A stretch of DNA of 64,000 bases from assembly GCF_001436505.1 (NCBI RefSeq), contig NZ_AYYI01000022.1, forward strand, positions 1 to 64,000, written 5' to 3'. The number at the start of each line of letters is the position of its first letter. Position 1 is the first letter of the stretch. Source of the DNA: Loigolactobacillus rennini DSM 20253 (GTDB lineage: Bacteria; Bacillota; Bacilli; Lactobacillales; Lactobacillaceae). Shown here one piece after another: positions 37,417 to 47,507 of this stretch. Position numbers and translations under genes: made by a program. The notes below the pieces were generated by a model. That model worked only from the letters and a program-made list of their open reading frames with translations. It made no database searches and had not been told where the DNA came from.

Positions 37417-38274
37417 ATGCGCACCATTCAATGGTACCCAGGCCACATGGCCAAAGCAAAAAAACAAGTCCAAACTAACTTGCGTTTGGTCGATATTATT
37501 TTTGAAATTGTCGACGCACGGGTGCCGCTGGCATCACGCAATCCAGTGTTAGATCAAATTATTCAGCAAAAACCGCGCTTAGTGATTTTAAATAAAGCTG
37601 ATTTAGCCGATCCAGCTGTCAATCAAGCTTGGGTCCAATACTTTCAACAACAGCAACTGCCTGCCATTGCCATTGATTCCCAGCATCACCAGCGGCTTAA
37701 AGTGATTGAACAGCAAGCCCAACAAATTTTAGCGCCTAAAATCGCACGCCAACAGGCAAAAGGGGTTAAAAATAGTACTATCCGGGCAATGTGCATCGGC
37801 ATCCCCAATGTGGGCAAGTCCACCATTTTAAACCGGCTAGTCCGTAAAAATGTGGCGCAGACTGGTAATCATCCAGGAGTGACTAAAAAACCGCAGTGGC
37901 TTAAAGCGGGCAAACAACTTGAATTATTAGACACACCTGGGATTTTATGGCCAAAATTTGAAGATCAGTTAGTGGGCAAAAAATTGGCATTAACTGGTGC
38001 CATTAAAGATTCGCTATTTTATGCAGACGATGTTGCCTTGTACGCCTTAGACTTTTTCACGCAGCACTATCCAAATAGGTTGCAGGAACGTTATCATTTA
38101 TCCGCCGCTGACTTAGCTTTAGCAACACCGGATCTATTGATGAAGTTAACCACTGCTTTAGGGATGAAAGAAGACTATGATCGAGCCAGTGAACGCTTAT
38201 TGTTTGATTGTCGCAAAGGTAAGCTAGGCCGGTACACGTTAGATCAAATCGGTGAGGCTAAGACTGATGACTGA
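37417..38274 (+). CDS. rbgA: ribosome biogenesis GTPase RbgA (YlqF)
   Basis: GTPase needed for late 50S assembly. The motif order is circularly permuted, as in the YlqF/YawG family: G4 LNKADLAD near 52 precedes G1 GIPNVGKST near 128, then G3 DTPGILWP near 174. The start RTIQWYPGHMAKAKK is the family signature, and a C-terminal helical domain completes 285 residues. SD GAGGGC. The 3' end overlaps rnhB by 8 bases, the conserved rbgA-rnhB pairing. Confidence 0.97.
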   Translation: MRTIQWYPGHMAKAKKQVQTNLRLVDIIFEIVDARVPLASRNPVLDQIIQQKPRLVILNKADLADPAVNQAWVQYFQQQQLPAIAIDSQHHQRLKVIEQQAQQILAPKIARQQAKGVKNSTIRAMCIGIPNVGKSTILNRLVRKNVAQTGNHPGVTKKPQWLKAGKQLELLDTPGILWPKFEDQLVGKKLALTGAIKDSLFYADDVALYALDFFTQHYPNRLQERYHLSAADLALATPDLLMKLTTALGMKEDYDRASERLLFDCRKGKLGRYTLDQIGEAKTDD

Positions 38275-39028
38275 AACGATTGCTCAGATTAAACAATTTC
38301 TGCAGACTAACCAGCCAACTGCCGCTGAGTTAAAGCAATTAGCCACTGATCCCCGCAAAGGTGTGCAGCGCTGTTTAAAACAGTACCAAAAGCAGCAGCA
38401 ACAGTTAAAAGCTGAAAAAAATGCCTTTTTAACCCGTTGTCAGTACGAGCAGCATTTGTGGCCCCGTTACCCCCACATTGCAGGCATTGATGAGGTTGGT
38501 CGCGGTCCCTTAGCAGGTCCTGTAGTCACCGCCGCTGTCATCCTGCCGCATGATTTTGCCCTTTATGCGGTGAATGATTCAAAACAACTTTCTGCTAAAA
38601 AAAGGCAGCAACTTTACCGTTTAATTTTGGAACAAGCAACTAGCATTGCTGTTGGGATCAGTAGTGTGGCGACAATTGATCGGGTAAATATTTTGCAAGC
38701 GACTAAATTGGCTATGCACCAGGCAGTGGCAACCTTAACCATCCCGCCAGATTATTTGCTAATAGACGCAGTAAAGTTAAAAACGGCGTTACCAACACGT
38801 AGTATGTTTAAAGGTGATAGCCGTAGTATTAGCATTGCGGCCGCCAGCATTGTGGCAAAAGTTGTGCGGGACCGGTTAATGATTGCTTATGACCGCGCTT
38901 ATCCCGGTTATAATTTCAGACACAATGCCGGTTATGGCACTGCTGAGCACTTAACTGCATTGGCTAAACTTGGCGTTACGACAATTCACCGTCGGAGTTT
39001 TGCGCCAGTCAGAAAATTTTTAAACTGA
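38267..39028 (+). CDS. rnhB: ribonuclease HII
   Basis: Removes ribonucleotides from DNA and RNA-DNA hybrids. The core shows the metal-binding IDEVGRGPLAGPVV near residue 74 (Asp-Glu pair), NDSKQLSAKKR near 106 and the second Asp in LIDAVKL. An N-terminal extension of about 70 residues matches the Firmicutes type. The product has 253 residues. The frame extends to 38252, but the ATG at 38267 follows GGTGAGG in the rbgA tail. Confidence 0.96.
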   Translation: MTETIAQIKQFLQTNQPTAAELKQLATDPRKGVQRCLKQYQKQQQQLKAEKNAFLTRCQYEQHLWPRYPHIAGIDEVGRGPLAGPVVTAAVILPHDFALYAVNDSKQLSAKKRQQLYRLILEQATSIAVGISSVATIDRVNILQATKLAMHQAVATLTIPPDYLLIDAVKLKTALPTRSMFKGDSRSISIAAASIVAKVVRDRLMIAYDRAYPGYNFRHNAGYGTAEHLTALAKLGVTTIHRRSFAPVRKFLN

Positions 39029-39034
39029 TCAGCC

Positions 39035-39078
39035 ACTCCTTTACGTAGTTTAACTATAAACACATAAAGGAGTTTTTT
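39035..39078 (+). promoter_or_regulatory. terminator-like hairpin sequestering the dprA SD
   Basis: ACTCCTTTA (39035-39043) pairs perfectly with TAAAGGAGT (39065-39073) and is followed by TTTTTT. The 3' arm is the dprA Shine-Dalgarno (AAAGGAG, 39066-39072). When folded it could both terminate transcription from rnhB and block translation of dprA. Confidence 0.7.
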
Positions 39079-39079
39079 G

Positions 39080-39943
39080 ATGGAAACACGACTTTTATTA
39101 TTAAAAGTACAGTTATGTCCTGGATTTGGCCGCGCAGCCCGAAGTAAAATTGGTGCTTATTATCAGCAACAACCACAAGCAGATTTGAACTTTGAGCAGT
39201 TAGCTCAAATTGGACAGCTAACGCCGGCAAACCGCAAAACAGCAGGTCAATTTTGGTCTAGTGCTGAATTGGCCATTAACTTGGTTCGACACAGTCGCCT
39301 TAATTTTTTAACTTACATTGATGCAGCTTATCCAGCCTATTTACGCGAAAGTTACCAGCCGCCCTTAATTTTATTTTACCAAGGGCACTTGTCTTTGTTA
39401 CAACAACCGATTTTAACGTTTGTAGGAGCAAGGCGAGCAACTTCTTACACACAAGCCGTATTGTCCCAATTTATTCCTGGGTTAGTAAAAGCCGGCGTTG
39501 TTATTGCTAGTGGCTTAGCCGCAGGAGCAGATCGGATGGCACACCTCACTACTTTAGCCGCTAAGGGACAAACCATCGCGGTGATTGGCACGGGTTTAAA
39601 CCGCTATTATCCAGCGGCCAACCAAGCGTTACAAGCAAAAATTGCTAACGTAGGCTTAGTTTTAAGTGAGTATCCGTTAAACAGTCCGCCGCAACGTTAT
39701 CATTTTCCTGAACGTAACCGAATTTTAGCGGGGCTATGTCAAGCGTTGTGCGTAACCGAAGCACGGCAGCACAGCGGCAGTTTGATCACAGCCAACTTAG
39801 CGTTACAAGCTAATCGCAATGTCTTAGCTGTTCCAGGCGCCATTACGCAGCCATTATCTACCGGCTGCAATCAATTAATTGCAGCCGGCGCTCGACCCGC
39901 TTTAACCGTACAAGACTTGCTTGAAGAACTCCCCATTAGATGA
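39080..39943 (+). CDS. dprA: DNA-processing protein DprA
   Basis: Loads RecA on incoming single-stranded DNA during transformation. The 287 residues comprise a short N-terminal helical region and the Rossmann DprA domain, with GARRATSYT near 114, IASGLAAGADRMAH near 140, ERNRILAGL near 212 and SLITANLAL near 233. No C-terminal DNA-binding winged helix beyond TVQDLLEELPIR is visible. Start ATG 39080 is 7 nt after an SD that lies in a hairpin stem. topA follows behind its own promoter. Confidence 0.96.
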   Translation: METRLLLLKVQLCPGFGRAARSKIGAYYQQQPQADLNFEQLAQIGQLTPANRKTAGQFWSSAELAINLVRHSRLNFLTYIDAAYPAYLRESYQPPLILFYQGHLSLLQQPILTFVGARRATSYTQAVLSQFIPGLVKAGVVIASGLAAGADRMAHLTTLAAKGQTIAVIGTGLNRYYPAANQALQAKIANVGLVLSEYPLNSPPQRYHFPERNRILAGLCQALCVTEARQHSGSLITANLALQANRNVLAVPGAITQPLSTGCNQLIAAGARPALTVQDLLEELPIR

Positions 39944-39960
39944 AGGAAAAGGAATTTAAG

Positions 39961-39990
39961 TTGACAAAATAGGGCGAATAGGCATATGAT
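39961..39990 (+). promoter_or_regulatory. topA promoter
   Basis: A perfect TTGACA (39961-39966), 18 bp, then TATGAT (39985-39990). It gives topA a leader of about 40 nt. Confidence 0.8.
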
Positions 39991-40039
39991 GTTTACCGAT
40001 TCGTTAGCGTTAACTTAAACGAACTGAAAGGAGATTGTC

Positions 40040-42112
40040 ATGGCGTATAAAAACCTTGTGATCGTCGAGTCACCTTCAAAAGCCAAGACGATACAAAAAT
40101 ATTTAGGGCGTAATTATAAAGTCGTGGCGAGCCTCGGACACATTCGTGATTTGCCTAAAAGTAAAATGGGTGTTGATGTGGCAAATGATTATCAACCACA
40201 TTACATTTCAATTCGTGGTAAAGGCCCTGTAATTAAAGATTTAAAAAAACAAGCTAAAAAAGCAAAGCGCGTTTATCTCGCTTCTGACCCGGACCGTGAA
40301 GGTGAGGCCATCGCGTGGCATGTTTCTTACATTTTAGGCTTGGATCCTAAGAAAAAAAACCGGGTTACTTTTAATGAAATTACTAAAGATGCCGTTAAAG
40401 AAGCTTTTAAATCACCTCGCAGCATTGATATGGATTTAGTCGATGCCCAGCAAGCGCGCCGGATTTTAGACCGGTTAGTGGGTTATTCCATTTCACCACT
40501 GTTGTGGAAAAAGGTTAAAAAAGGCCTAAGTGCTGGCCGTGTTCAATCCATTGCGTTGAAATTAATCATTGATCGCGAAAATGAAATTAAGGCGTTTAAA
40601 CCCAAGGAATATTGGTCAATTGATTCAGAATTTAAAAAGGGCAGGCAAAAATTTGCCGCTAGTTTTTACGGTTTAGCGGGAAAGAAAAAATCCTTACCTG
40701 ATCAAGCTTCAGCGCAAGCAATTTTGGCTAAGCTTGATCCTAAAGCACCTTTTGAAATTACCAAGGTGACTAAGCGTGAGCGTAAGCGGTTCCCACAAGC
40801 GCCGTTTACCACCAGTTCACTTCAACAAGAAGCTGTACGCCGGCTCAATTTTAGAACCCGAAAAACCATGATGGTTGCTCAGCAGCTTTATGAAGGAATC
40901 AATTTAGGTAACCGACAAGGGACAGTGGGGTTAATTACTTATATGCGGACTGACTCCACACGAGTTTCACATGTTGCAAAGCATGAAGCTAGCAAATTCC
41001 TTCATGATGAATATGGTGAAAAATATGCAGCGCTTAAAATCCATAAGACTAAAAACCCAGAAGGCGCACAAGATGCCCATGAAGCAATTCGGCCTTCTTC
41101 CGTTTTAAGAACTCCCGCTAGCCTTAAATCAGTGCTTAACCGTGATCAAATGCGGTTATATCAATTAATTTGGGCGCGGTTTTTAGCAAGTCAAATGACA
41201 CCAGCAATTTTAGATACGATGGCAGTTACCATTGAACAAAATGGTGTTACCTATAAAGCAAACGGTTCTAAAATGAAATTCGCTGGATTCACTAAAGTGT
41301 ATGATCAAAGCAAAAAGAAAAAGGATAATCCACTACCGGATTTAGCCACTGGTGATCAAGTTAAATTAGTTAAAAATGAGCCTAATCAACACTTTACCCA
41401 GCCACCGGCCCGTTATTCGGAAGCAACTTTGATTAAAACCTTAGAAGAAAATGGTGTCGGACGGCCATCAACTTATGCCCCCACCATTGAAACCATTCAA
41501 CGGCGGTACTATGTTAAATTAATTGCCAAACGTTTTGAGCCCACCGAACTTGGTGAAATTGTCAATAACATCATTGTCGACTTCTTTCCAGACATCGTTA
41601 ACATCGATTTTACGGCAGACTTTGAAAGCGACTTAGACGCCATTGAAATTGGTAAACAACATTGGATTAAAGTAGTGGATGAATTCTACCAACCCTTTGA
41701 AAAGGAACTGACTTCGGCAGAAAATAAAATCGAAAAAGTTCAAATTAAAGATGAACCGGCAGGCTTTAATTGTGATATCTGCGGGGCACCAATGGTCATT
41801 AAATTAGGTCGCTACGGTAAATTCTATGCCTGCAGCCGGTTTCCAGATTGTCGCAACACTAAACCGATCATCAAAGAAATTGGCGTCATTTGTCCAAAAT
41901 GTCAAAAAGGGCAAGTTGTCGAACGTAAGTCCAAAAAGAAACGTCTGTTTTATGGTTGCAGCCGCTATCCAAAATGTGATTTTATCTCTTGGGATAAACC
42001 AGTTGGCCGAAATTGTCCTAAGGATGGCCATTTCTTAGTTGAAAAGAAAATTAAAGGTGGCAAACAAGTAGTTTGTCCGAATGGGGATTACCAAGAACCT
42101 GCACAAAAATAA
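40040..42112 (+). CDS. topA: DNA topoisomerase I
   Basis: Type IA enzyme that relaxes negative supercoils. The 690 residues include the TOPRIM domain ([13 protein letters not shown] at the start, [13 protein letters not shown] near 81), the active-site Tyr in [12 protein letters not shown] near residue 302, and C-terminal zinc ribbons: one CDIC...CSRFPDC repeat near 577 and one CPKC...CSRYPKC repeat near 620, then a last CPKDGH...CPNG unit. SD AAAGGAG. It precedes trmFO in the conserved dprA-topA-trmFO order. Confidence 0.98.
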   Translation: MAYKNLVIVESPSKAKTIQKYLGRNYKVVASLGHIRDLPKSKMGVDVANDYQPHYISIRGKGPVIKDLKKQAKKAKRVYLASDPDREGEAIAWHVSYILGLDPKKKNRVTFNEITKDAVKEAFKSPRSIDMDLVDAQQARRILDRLVGYSISPLLWKKVKKGLSAGRVQSIALKLIIDRENEIKAFKPKEYWSIDSEFKKGRQKFAASFYGLAGKKKSLPDQASAQAILAKLDPKAPFEITKVTKRERKRFPQAPFTTSSLQQEAVRRLNFRTRKTMMVAQQLYEGINLGNRQGTVGLITYMRTDSTRVSHVAKHEASKFLHDEYGEKYAALKIHKTKNPEGAQDAHEAIRPSSVLRTPASLKSVLNRDQMRLYQLIWARFLASQMTPAILDTMAVTIEQNGVTYKANGSKMKFAGFTKVYDQSKKKKDNPLPDLATGDQVKLVKNEPNQHFTQPPARYSEATLIKTLEENGVGRPSTYAPTIETIQRRYYVKLIAKRFEPTELGEIVNNIIVDFFPDIVNIDFTADFESDLDAIEIGKQHWIKVVDEFYQPFEKELTSAENKIEKVQIKDEPAGFNCDICGAPMVIKLGRYGKFYACSRFPDCRNTKPIIKEIGVICPKCQKGQVVERKSKKKRLFYGCSRYPKCDFISWDKPVGRNCPKDGHFLVEKKIKGGKQVVCPNGDYQEPAQK

Positions 42113-42171
42113 GGTTGTGTTAAGCAGGGCAGCCAATGACTTTGTTTTTAAAGAAATGAGGGAATTAATCT

Positions 42172-43482
42172 ATGGCACAAGTACCCCGAGTAACTATTAT
42201 TGGCGCTGGCCTAGCTGGCAGTGAAGCTGCTTGGCAAGCAGCTAAGTTAGGCGTTGAAGTTGATTTATACGAGATGCGGCCTTTGAAAATGACGCCTGCA
42301 CACCATAGTGCGCAATTTGCTGAATTAGTCTGTACTAATTCGTTACGCGCTGATCAATTGACCAACGCTGCAGGTTTGTTAAAGGCAGAGATGCGTCAAT
42401 TAGATTCCGTAATTATGCGTGCAGCAGATCATAATGCAGTCCCAGCTGGCGGAGCCTTGGCGGTGGACCGCCAACCTTTTGCGGCTGCGGTAACTGCTCA
42501 ATTAGAGGGGTTGCCCAATGTGACTGTTCATCACCAAGAAGTGACGACTTTGCCTAGTGGCCCGACAGTAATTGCTACTGGGCCATTGACAGCAGCTAAG
42601 TTAGCAGAACAAATTCAAACGCTAACGCAACAAGACAGTTTAGCTTTTTTCGACGCAGCAGCTCCGATTTTAGAACAAGCTAGCCTTGATTTTGATAAAA
42701 TTTATTTAAAATCCCGTTATGACCAAGGTGATGCAGCTTATTTAAATTGTCCATTAGATAAAACTCAATTTGAGACCTTTTATCACGCACTATTAACTGC
42801 AGAAACCGCGGAACAACATGATTTTGAAGCAGGCCAATTCTTTGATGGCTGTCTACCGCTGGAAGTGATGGCACAGCGGGGGGAGAAAACCTTGTTGTTT
42901 GGCCCAATGAAACCAGTTGGTCTAATTGATCCACGGACTGGCAAACGGCCTTATGCAGTGGTGCAACTTCGCCAAGACGACGCAGCCGCCAGTTTATACA
43001 ATATGGTTGGCTTCCAAACGCATTTGAAATGGGGCGAACAAAAACGGGTTTTTCGGCTAATTCCCGGTTTAGAAAAGGCACGCTTCGTGCGTTATGGCGT
43101 GATGCACCGCAACACCTTTATGCGTTCGCCAGCTTTATTACAACCTACTTATCAGTTAAAGCAGCAGTCTAATTTACTGTTTGCAGGCCAGATGACTGGT
43201 GTAGAAGGCTACATTGAAAGTGCCGCTAGTGGGCTAATCGCCGGTATCAATGTGGCGCGTTTAGCACAAAATTTACCTGCATTAACTTTTCCGCAAGCGA
43301 CTATGATGGGGGCAATGGCACATTATATCACGCATACCAGTGCTGCTCATTTCCAGCCGATGAATGCCAACTTTGGTATTCTCGCTGCGTTACCAGAAAA
43401 AATTCGGAATAAACAAGCTCGCCGCCAAGCACAGGCTGAACGTGCTTTAGCGACTTTGTCAGCCTTCATGCCTAAAAATTAA
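42172..43482 (+). CDS. trmFO: methylenetetrahydrofolate-tRNA-(uracil-5-)-methyltransferase TrmFO
   Basis: Flavin- and folate-dependent enzyme that makes m5U54 in the T-loop of tRNA. The 436 residues begin with the FAD dinucleotide-binding [15 protein letters not shown] near 11. The family motifs are [20 protein letters not shown] (56-76 region), VDRQPFA near 98 and [17 protein letters not shown] near 340. SD GAGGGA. It is a GidA paralogue specific to Gram-positive bacteria. Confidence 0.97.
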   Translation: MAQVPRVTIIGAGLAGSEAAWQAAKLGVEVDLYEMRPLKMTPAHHSAQFAELVCTNSLRADQLTNAAGLLKAEMRQLDSVIMRAADHNAVPAGGALAVDRQPFAAAVTAQLEGLPNVTVHHQEVTTLPSGPTVIATGPLTAAKLAEQIQTLTQQDSLAFFDAAAPILEQASLDFDKIYLKSRYDQGDAAYLNCPLDKTQFETFYHALLTAETAEQHDFEAGQFFDGCLPLEVMAQRGEKTLLFGPMKPVGLIDPRTGKRPYAVVQLRQDDAAASLYNMVGFQTHLKWGEQKRVFRLIPGLEKARFVRYGVMHRNTFMRSPALLQPTYQLKQQSNLLFAGQMTGVEGYIESAASGLIAGINVARLAQNLPALTFPQATMMGAMAHYITHTSAAHFQPMNANFGILAALPEKIRNKQARRQAQAERALATLSAFMPKN

Positions 43483-43548
43483 CTTTATTTTTTTAATTCT
43501 TCTTGACTTGTGTTACAGTAAATCCATTAAGTCGGGAGGAATTTTTTA

Positions 43549-44451
43549 GTGGAATTAAATTGGCTCGATCTATTCATTCAATATTTATCGGTTGAACGGC
43601 AATACAGTCCAGAAACCAGCACAGCTTACCGCGAAGATATTTTAAATTTTATTCAATTTCTCAAAGCCAATGGTGGCGCCCAATCCTTTAAAGCGATAAA
43701 ATTATTAGATGTGCGGACTTACTTGAGTTATTTGTATGAGCAGCAATACAGCCGTAATTCTGTTTCACGTAAAATTTCTAGTTTACGCTCTTTTTATAAC
43801 TATCTAGTTAAAAATGAGTTTGTTAAGGATAATCCGTTTACGACAATCCAGCTAAAACGGCATAACCAGCATTTACCTCGTTTCTTTTACCAAAAAGAAA
43901 TGCAAGCGCTATTTGAAGCTGTTAAAGGAGACAAACCGTTAGACCTGCGTAATGCAGCTTTACTTGAAGTTCTCTATGCAACAGGCATTCGGGTGAGTGA
44001 ATGCATTAATTTGCAACTTGATGCAGTTGATTTCGATTTAAACATTATGCTGATTCACGGCAAAGGTAATAAAGATCGCTATGTTCCTTTTGGCCAATTT
44101 GCCGCAACGGCTTTAGACCGTTATTTTACGGACTGTCGAACACCGTTAATGCAAAAATACCACGCAAAGCATCCTTATGTTTTTGTTAATCATTATGGTA
44201 AGCCGTTAACAGCAGCAGGCGTAGAATACATTTTAAATCAAATCATTAAAAAAAGCAGTTTAACGGCTGACATTCATCCCCACATGCTACGGCATACCTT
44301 TGCAACGCAGATGCTAAATAACGGGGCGGATTTAAGGACTGTTCAAGAATTACTAGGCCACAGTAGCTTGTCTACTACACAAATTTATACCCATGTGACC
44401 ACAGAACATTTACAGAAGGATTATCGAAAATTCTTTCCCCGAGCCCACTAA
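43549..44451 (+). CDS. xerC: site-specific tyrosine recombinase XerC
   Basis: Partner of XerD at dif. The 300 residues include the catalytic set: Arg in TGIRVSE near 149, Lys in HGKGNKDRYVP, HMLRH near 245-249, LGHSSLS near 270 and the nucleophile Tyr in TQIYTH near 280. The GTG start follows GGGAGGAA (43534-43541). The position between trmFO and hslVU equals Bacillus codV-clpQY, which favours XerC over XerD. Confidence 0.95.
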   Translation: MELNWLDLFIQYLSVERQYSPETSTAYREDILNFIQFLKANGGAQSFKAIKLLDVRTYLSYLYEQQYSRNSVSRKISSLRSFYNYLVKNEFVKDNPFTTIQLKRHNQHLPRFFYQKEMQALFEAVKGDKPLDLRNAALLEVLYATGIRVSECINLQLDAVDFDLNIMLIHGKGNKDRYVPFGQFAATALDRYFTDCRTPLMQKYHAKHPYVFVNHYGKPLTAAGVEYILNQIIKKSSLTADIHPHMLRHTFATQMLNNGADLRTVQELLGHSSLSTTQIYTHVTTEHLQKDYRKFFPRAH

Positions 44452-44481
44452 AATTAACGTTAAATTAAAGGAGTGCATTAA

Positions 44482-45027
44482 ATGACAGCAGTAAAATTTG
44501 AAGCCACCACAATTTGTGCGGTACGCCATAATGGACACACCGCAATGGCTGGTGATGGCCAAGTGACAATGGGTGAAAAAGTTGTCATGAAAGGAACCGC
44601 TAAAAAAGTTCGCCGAATTTACCATAATCAAGTGGTAGTCGGTTTTGCTGGTAGCGTTGCCGATGCGTTTAACTTAGAAGAACGCTTTGAAAAGAAATTA
44701 AACGAATACAGTGGCAATTTATCCCGTGCAGCAGTGGAACTCGCCCAAGAATGGCGGGCTGATCAGACATTACAAAAATTGGAAGCCTTACTGATCGTTA
44801 TGAATAAGGACCAATTATTATTAGTTTCTGGTAGCGGTGAAGTCATCGAACCAGATGATAACATTTTAGCAATTGGCTCTGGCGGCAATTACGCTTTAGC
44901 TGCAGCTAAAGCCTTAACCACTCACACTGAAAGTATGAGTGCCCACGATATTGCTAAAACTGCCATCAGTATTGCTGGCGACATTGACATTTTTACTAAT
45001 CACAATATTATTGTGGAAGATTTATAA
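44482..45027 (+). CDS. hslV: HslV peptidase subunit
   Basis: Proteolytic chamber of the HslUV (ClpQY) protease. The 181 residues start with an 8-residue propeptide (MTAVKFEA) before Thr-Thr-Ile, where the N-terminal Thr acts as nucleophile. The motifs [24 protein letters not shown] and [14 protein letters not shown] are those of HslV. The gene is followed 16 nt later by its ATPase. SD AAAGGAG. Confidence 0.97.
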   Translation: MTAVKFEATTICAVRHNGHTAMAGDGQVTMGEKVVMKGTAKKVRRIYHNQVVVGFAGSVADAFNLEERFEKKLNEYSGNLSRAAVELAQEWRADQTLQKLEALLIVMNKDQLLLVSGSGEVIEPDDNILAIGSGGNYALAAAKALTTHTESMSAHDIAKTAISIAGDIDIFTNHNIIVEDL

Positions 45028-45043
45028 TAAGGAGTTAACCTAA

Positions 45044-46462
45044 ATGCAAGCAGCAGAAAAAACACCTAAACAAATTGTGGCCGCCTTAAACGATTATGTT
45101 ATCGGTCAAGATGATGCTAAACGTGCCATTGCGATCGCATTACGCAACCGTTATCGGCGGATGCAATTGTCTAAAGAGATGCAAGATGAAATTACCCCTA
45201 AAAACATGCTGATGATCGGCCCAACTGGTGTAGGTAAAACTGAAGTGGCACGACGACTAGCTAAGATTGTCGCAGCGCCCTTTGTTAAAGTGGAAGCAAC
45301 TAAGTTTACTGAAGTGGGTTATGTAGGCCGGGATGTTGAATCAATGGTACGTGACCTAGTTGATGTTGCAATTAATATGGAACGTAAAGTTCAATTTAAA
45401 AAAGTACGGGCTGAAGCTAGCCGCAATGCAGATAAACACCTGGTTAAATTGCTGGTCCCCGGTGTTAAGAAACAACCTAACCCCCAAAATCAATTTCAAA
45501 GTTTGATGAATGCTTTTTCTGCCATGCAAAAAGGGCAAGATCCAACACAACAACAAGCGGATGAAAGCGAAGAAGTCACTGACAACGTCCGTGACCAGCG
45601 TTTATCAGTCAAGGAACAACTGGATCGCGGTTTATTAGAAAACCAAGAAGTGACGTTAAAAATGGATGATCCTAAACAAACAGTTGCACTAAACAATAAC
45701 ATGATGGGACAAATGGGGATTGATTTAAACGATACATTAGGCAGTTTAATGCCTAAACATAAAATCAAGCGCACCTTAACTGTTAAAGAAGCTCGAGAAG
45801 TATTGATCAAAGAAGAATCAGAAAAATTGGTTAATGCAGCGGACATCTACCACGATGCCATTCAACGTGCTGAAAATACTGGCATTATTTTTATTGATGA
45901 AATTGATAAAATTGCTTCTAGTGGGCAAAAAAATAGCGGTGAAGTCTCACGTGAAGGTGTCCAGCGGGATATTTTACCAATTGTCGAAGGTTCAGCAATC
46001 ACCACTAAATACGGCACCATTAATACTGATCACATTCTATTCATCGCCTCTGGTGCTTTTTCAGACAATAAGCCTAGCGACTTAATTGCAGAATTACAGG
46101 GACGCTTTCCAATTCGAGTTGAATTAAAGGATTTGAGCCAACAAGATTTTGTTCGTATTTTAACCGAGCCCAATAACGCATTGTTAAAACAATATATGGC
46201 TTTAATCGGTACTGATAATGTTCACACCACTTTTACTAAAGAAGCTATTGAACGCATTGCGCAAATTGCTTACGACGTCAACCACGAAACAGAAAATATC
46301 GGTGCCCGGCGTTTACACACTATTTTAGAAAAACTGCTGGAAGATATTTTGTATGAAGGCCCAGATATGGAAATGGGCGATATTACCATTACTGAACAGT
46401 ATGTTAATGATAAAATTGGTGATATTGTGGCAAATAAAGATTTGAGCCGTTACATTTTATAA
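45044..46462 (+). CDS. hslU: HslU AAA+ unfoldase
   Basis: ATPase ring that unfolds substrates into HslV. The 472 residues include the start TPKQIVAALNDYVIGQDDAK, Walker A GPTGVGKT at 59-66, a lineage-variable intermediate (I) domain (about 110-240), Walker B IIFIDEIDKIA near 284 and the sensor-2 region NIGARRLHTILE near 420. The C-terminal DLSRYIL fits the HslV-docking tail. SD AAGGAG. Confidence 0.97.
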   Translation: MQAAEKTPKQIVAALNDYVIGQDDAKRAIAIALRNRYRRMQLSKEMQDEITPKNMLMIGPTGVGKTEVARRLAKIVAAPFVKVEATKFTEVGYVGRDVESMVRDLVDVAINMERKVQFKKVRAEASRNADKHLVKLLVPGVKKQPNPQNQFQSLMNAFSAMQKGQDPTQQQADESEEVTDNVRDQRLSVKEQLDRGLLENQEVTLKMDDPKQTVALNNNMMGQMGIDLNDTLGSLMPKHKIKRTLTVKEAREVLIKEESEKLVNAADIYHDAIQRAENTGIIFIDEIDKIASSGQKNSGEVSREGVQRDILPIVEGSAITTKYGTINTDHILFIASGAFSDNKPSDLIAELQGRFPIRVELKDLSQQDFVRILTEPNNALLKQYMALIGTDNVHTTFTKEAIERIAQIAYDVNHETENIGARRLHTILEKLLEDILYEGPDMEMGDITITEQYVNDKIGDIVANKDLSRYIL

Positions 46463-46520
46463 AAGTTTAATTCGAGATTTCCATCTGAAAATTAACTTTA
46501 AGTCGAGGTAGGTGCATGAC

Positions 46521-47411
46521 ATGTCACTTTCAATCAAAAATCAGTTTTTACAGGCTAATTTCACCGCCAAAGGTGCTGAACTAACCAATCTTATTTCATT
46601 AGATTCTGGTAATGAGTACATTTGGCAAGGTGATCCTAAAATTTGGAACCGGCACGCGCCAGTACTGTTTCCAATTGTAGGCCGACTAAAGAATGATCAA
46701 TATCGCTATCAAGGTAAAACTTATCACATGACACAACATGGTTTTGCCCGGGACCGGACTTTCCAGGTTGTTGCACACCAGTCTGATGCCATCAGTTTTC
46801 AATTAAAAGACGACCAAAAGACCTGGCAAAATTATCCTTTTGCATTCGAATTAACCGTCACTTATCAGTTGCTGGACAACGATCTGGAAGTGACCTACTT
46901 TGTGCATAATCCAGCACAAAAACCGTTGTACTTTTCAATTGGTGGTCATCCTGGGTTTAATATTCCGCTAACAACTGACAATAAGTTTGAAGATTACTAT
47001 ATTAGTTATGAGCCTAAAAAGACCCGGGTACAAATTCCGTTGGTAGGCGCGTATAATGACGCTGCCCATAAGACATTAGCGCCAACAGATACCGATTTAG
47101 ATTTATCCCATGAATTATTTCATGCTGACGCCTTGATTTATGAATTAAATCAAGTGAATACATTTACATTAAAAAACGATCAAAATCAGCATAGCGTCTC
47201 AGTAACTGTGCCTAACGCACCCTATACTGGCATTTGGTCACCTTACCCTAAAGCTGGAAACTTTGTTTGCATTGAGCCTTGGTGGGGAATTGCCGATAAT
47301 GTGGCTGCAAGTGGTGACTTCACGCAAAAGATGGGCATCAACCACTTAGCACCAGGTGCAGATTTTACCGGTAGTTTTACCATTACAGCACACCAAAGAC
47401 GGGCATTTTAA
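46521..47411 (+). CDS. aldose 1-epimerase family protein (LacX-like)
   Basis: 296 residues with the galactose-mutarotase fold. The conserved pieces are ELTNLISLDSGNEYIWQGDPK, FPIVGRLKNDQY with the acid/base neighbourhood, HGFARD (His, near 76) and GGHPGFN near 148. The similarity to LacX rather than GalM is by eye, and the substrate is unknown. The frame allows a GTG at 46512, but the ATG at 46521 is better spaced from GAGGT (46505-46509). It lies after hslU with no terminator between. Confidence 0.87.
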   Translation: MSLSIKNQFLQANFTAKGAELTNLISLDSGNEYIWQGDPKIWNRHAPVLFPIVGRLKNDQYRYQGKTYHMTQHGFARDRTFQVVAHQSDAISFQLKDDQKTWQNYPFAFELTVTYQLLDNDLEVTYFVHNPAQKPLYFSIGGHPGFNIPLTTDNKFEDYYISYEPKKTRVQIPLVGAYNDAAHKTLAPTDTDLDLSHELFHADALIYELNQVNTFTLKNDQNQHSVSVTVPNAPYTGIWSPYPKAGNFVCIEPWWGIADNVAASGDFTQKMGINHLAPGADFTGSFTITAHQRRAF

Positions 47412-47434
47412 TCAAATCTAATACATTGAACTAA

Positions 47435-47477
47435 AATAGCGAACAACCCAATATAATGATTGGTGTGTTCGCTATTA
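47435..47477. terminator. bidirectional hairpin between epimerase and plsY genes
   Basis: ATAGCGAACA (47437-47446) / TGTTCGCTAT (47466-47475) with inner CCAAT / ATTGG. The flanks are T- and A-rich rather than pure runs. It serves two converging genes. Confidence 0.75.
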
Positions 47478-47507
47478 TTACGTCACTAAAAAAGTTAAGT
47501 GTTGATA

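Noticed and set aside
42680-43081. 133-codon minus-strand frame inside trmFO
   Set aside because: Antisense to conserved trmFO with no SD or promoter.
14979-44451. xerD and xerC as mobile-element integrases
   Set aside because: Both have complete catalytic sets and occupy conserved housekeeping positions (after fur, and before hslVU) with no flanking repeats or cargo.
45496-45846. 116-codon minus-strand frame in the hslU I domain
   Set aside because: Shadow frame. The I domain itself is coding and of normal length.
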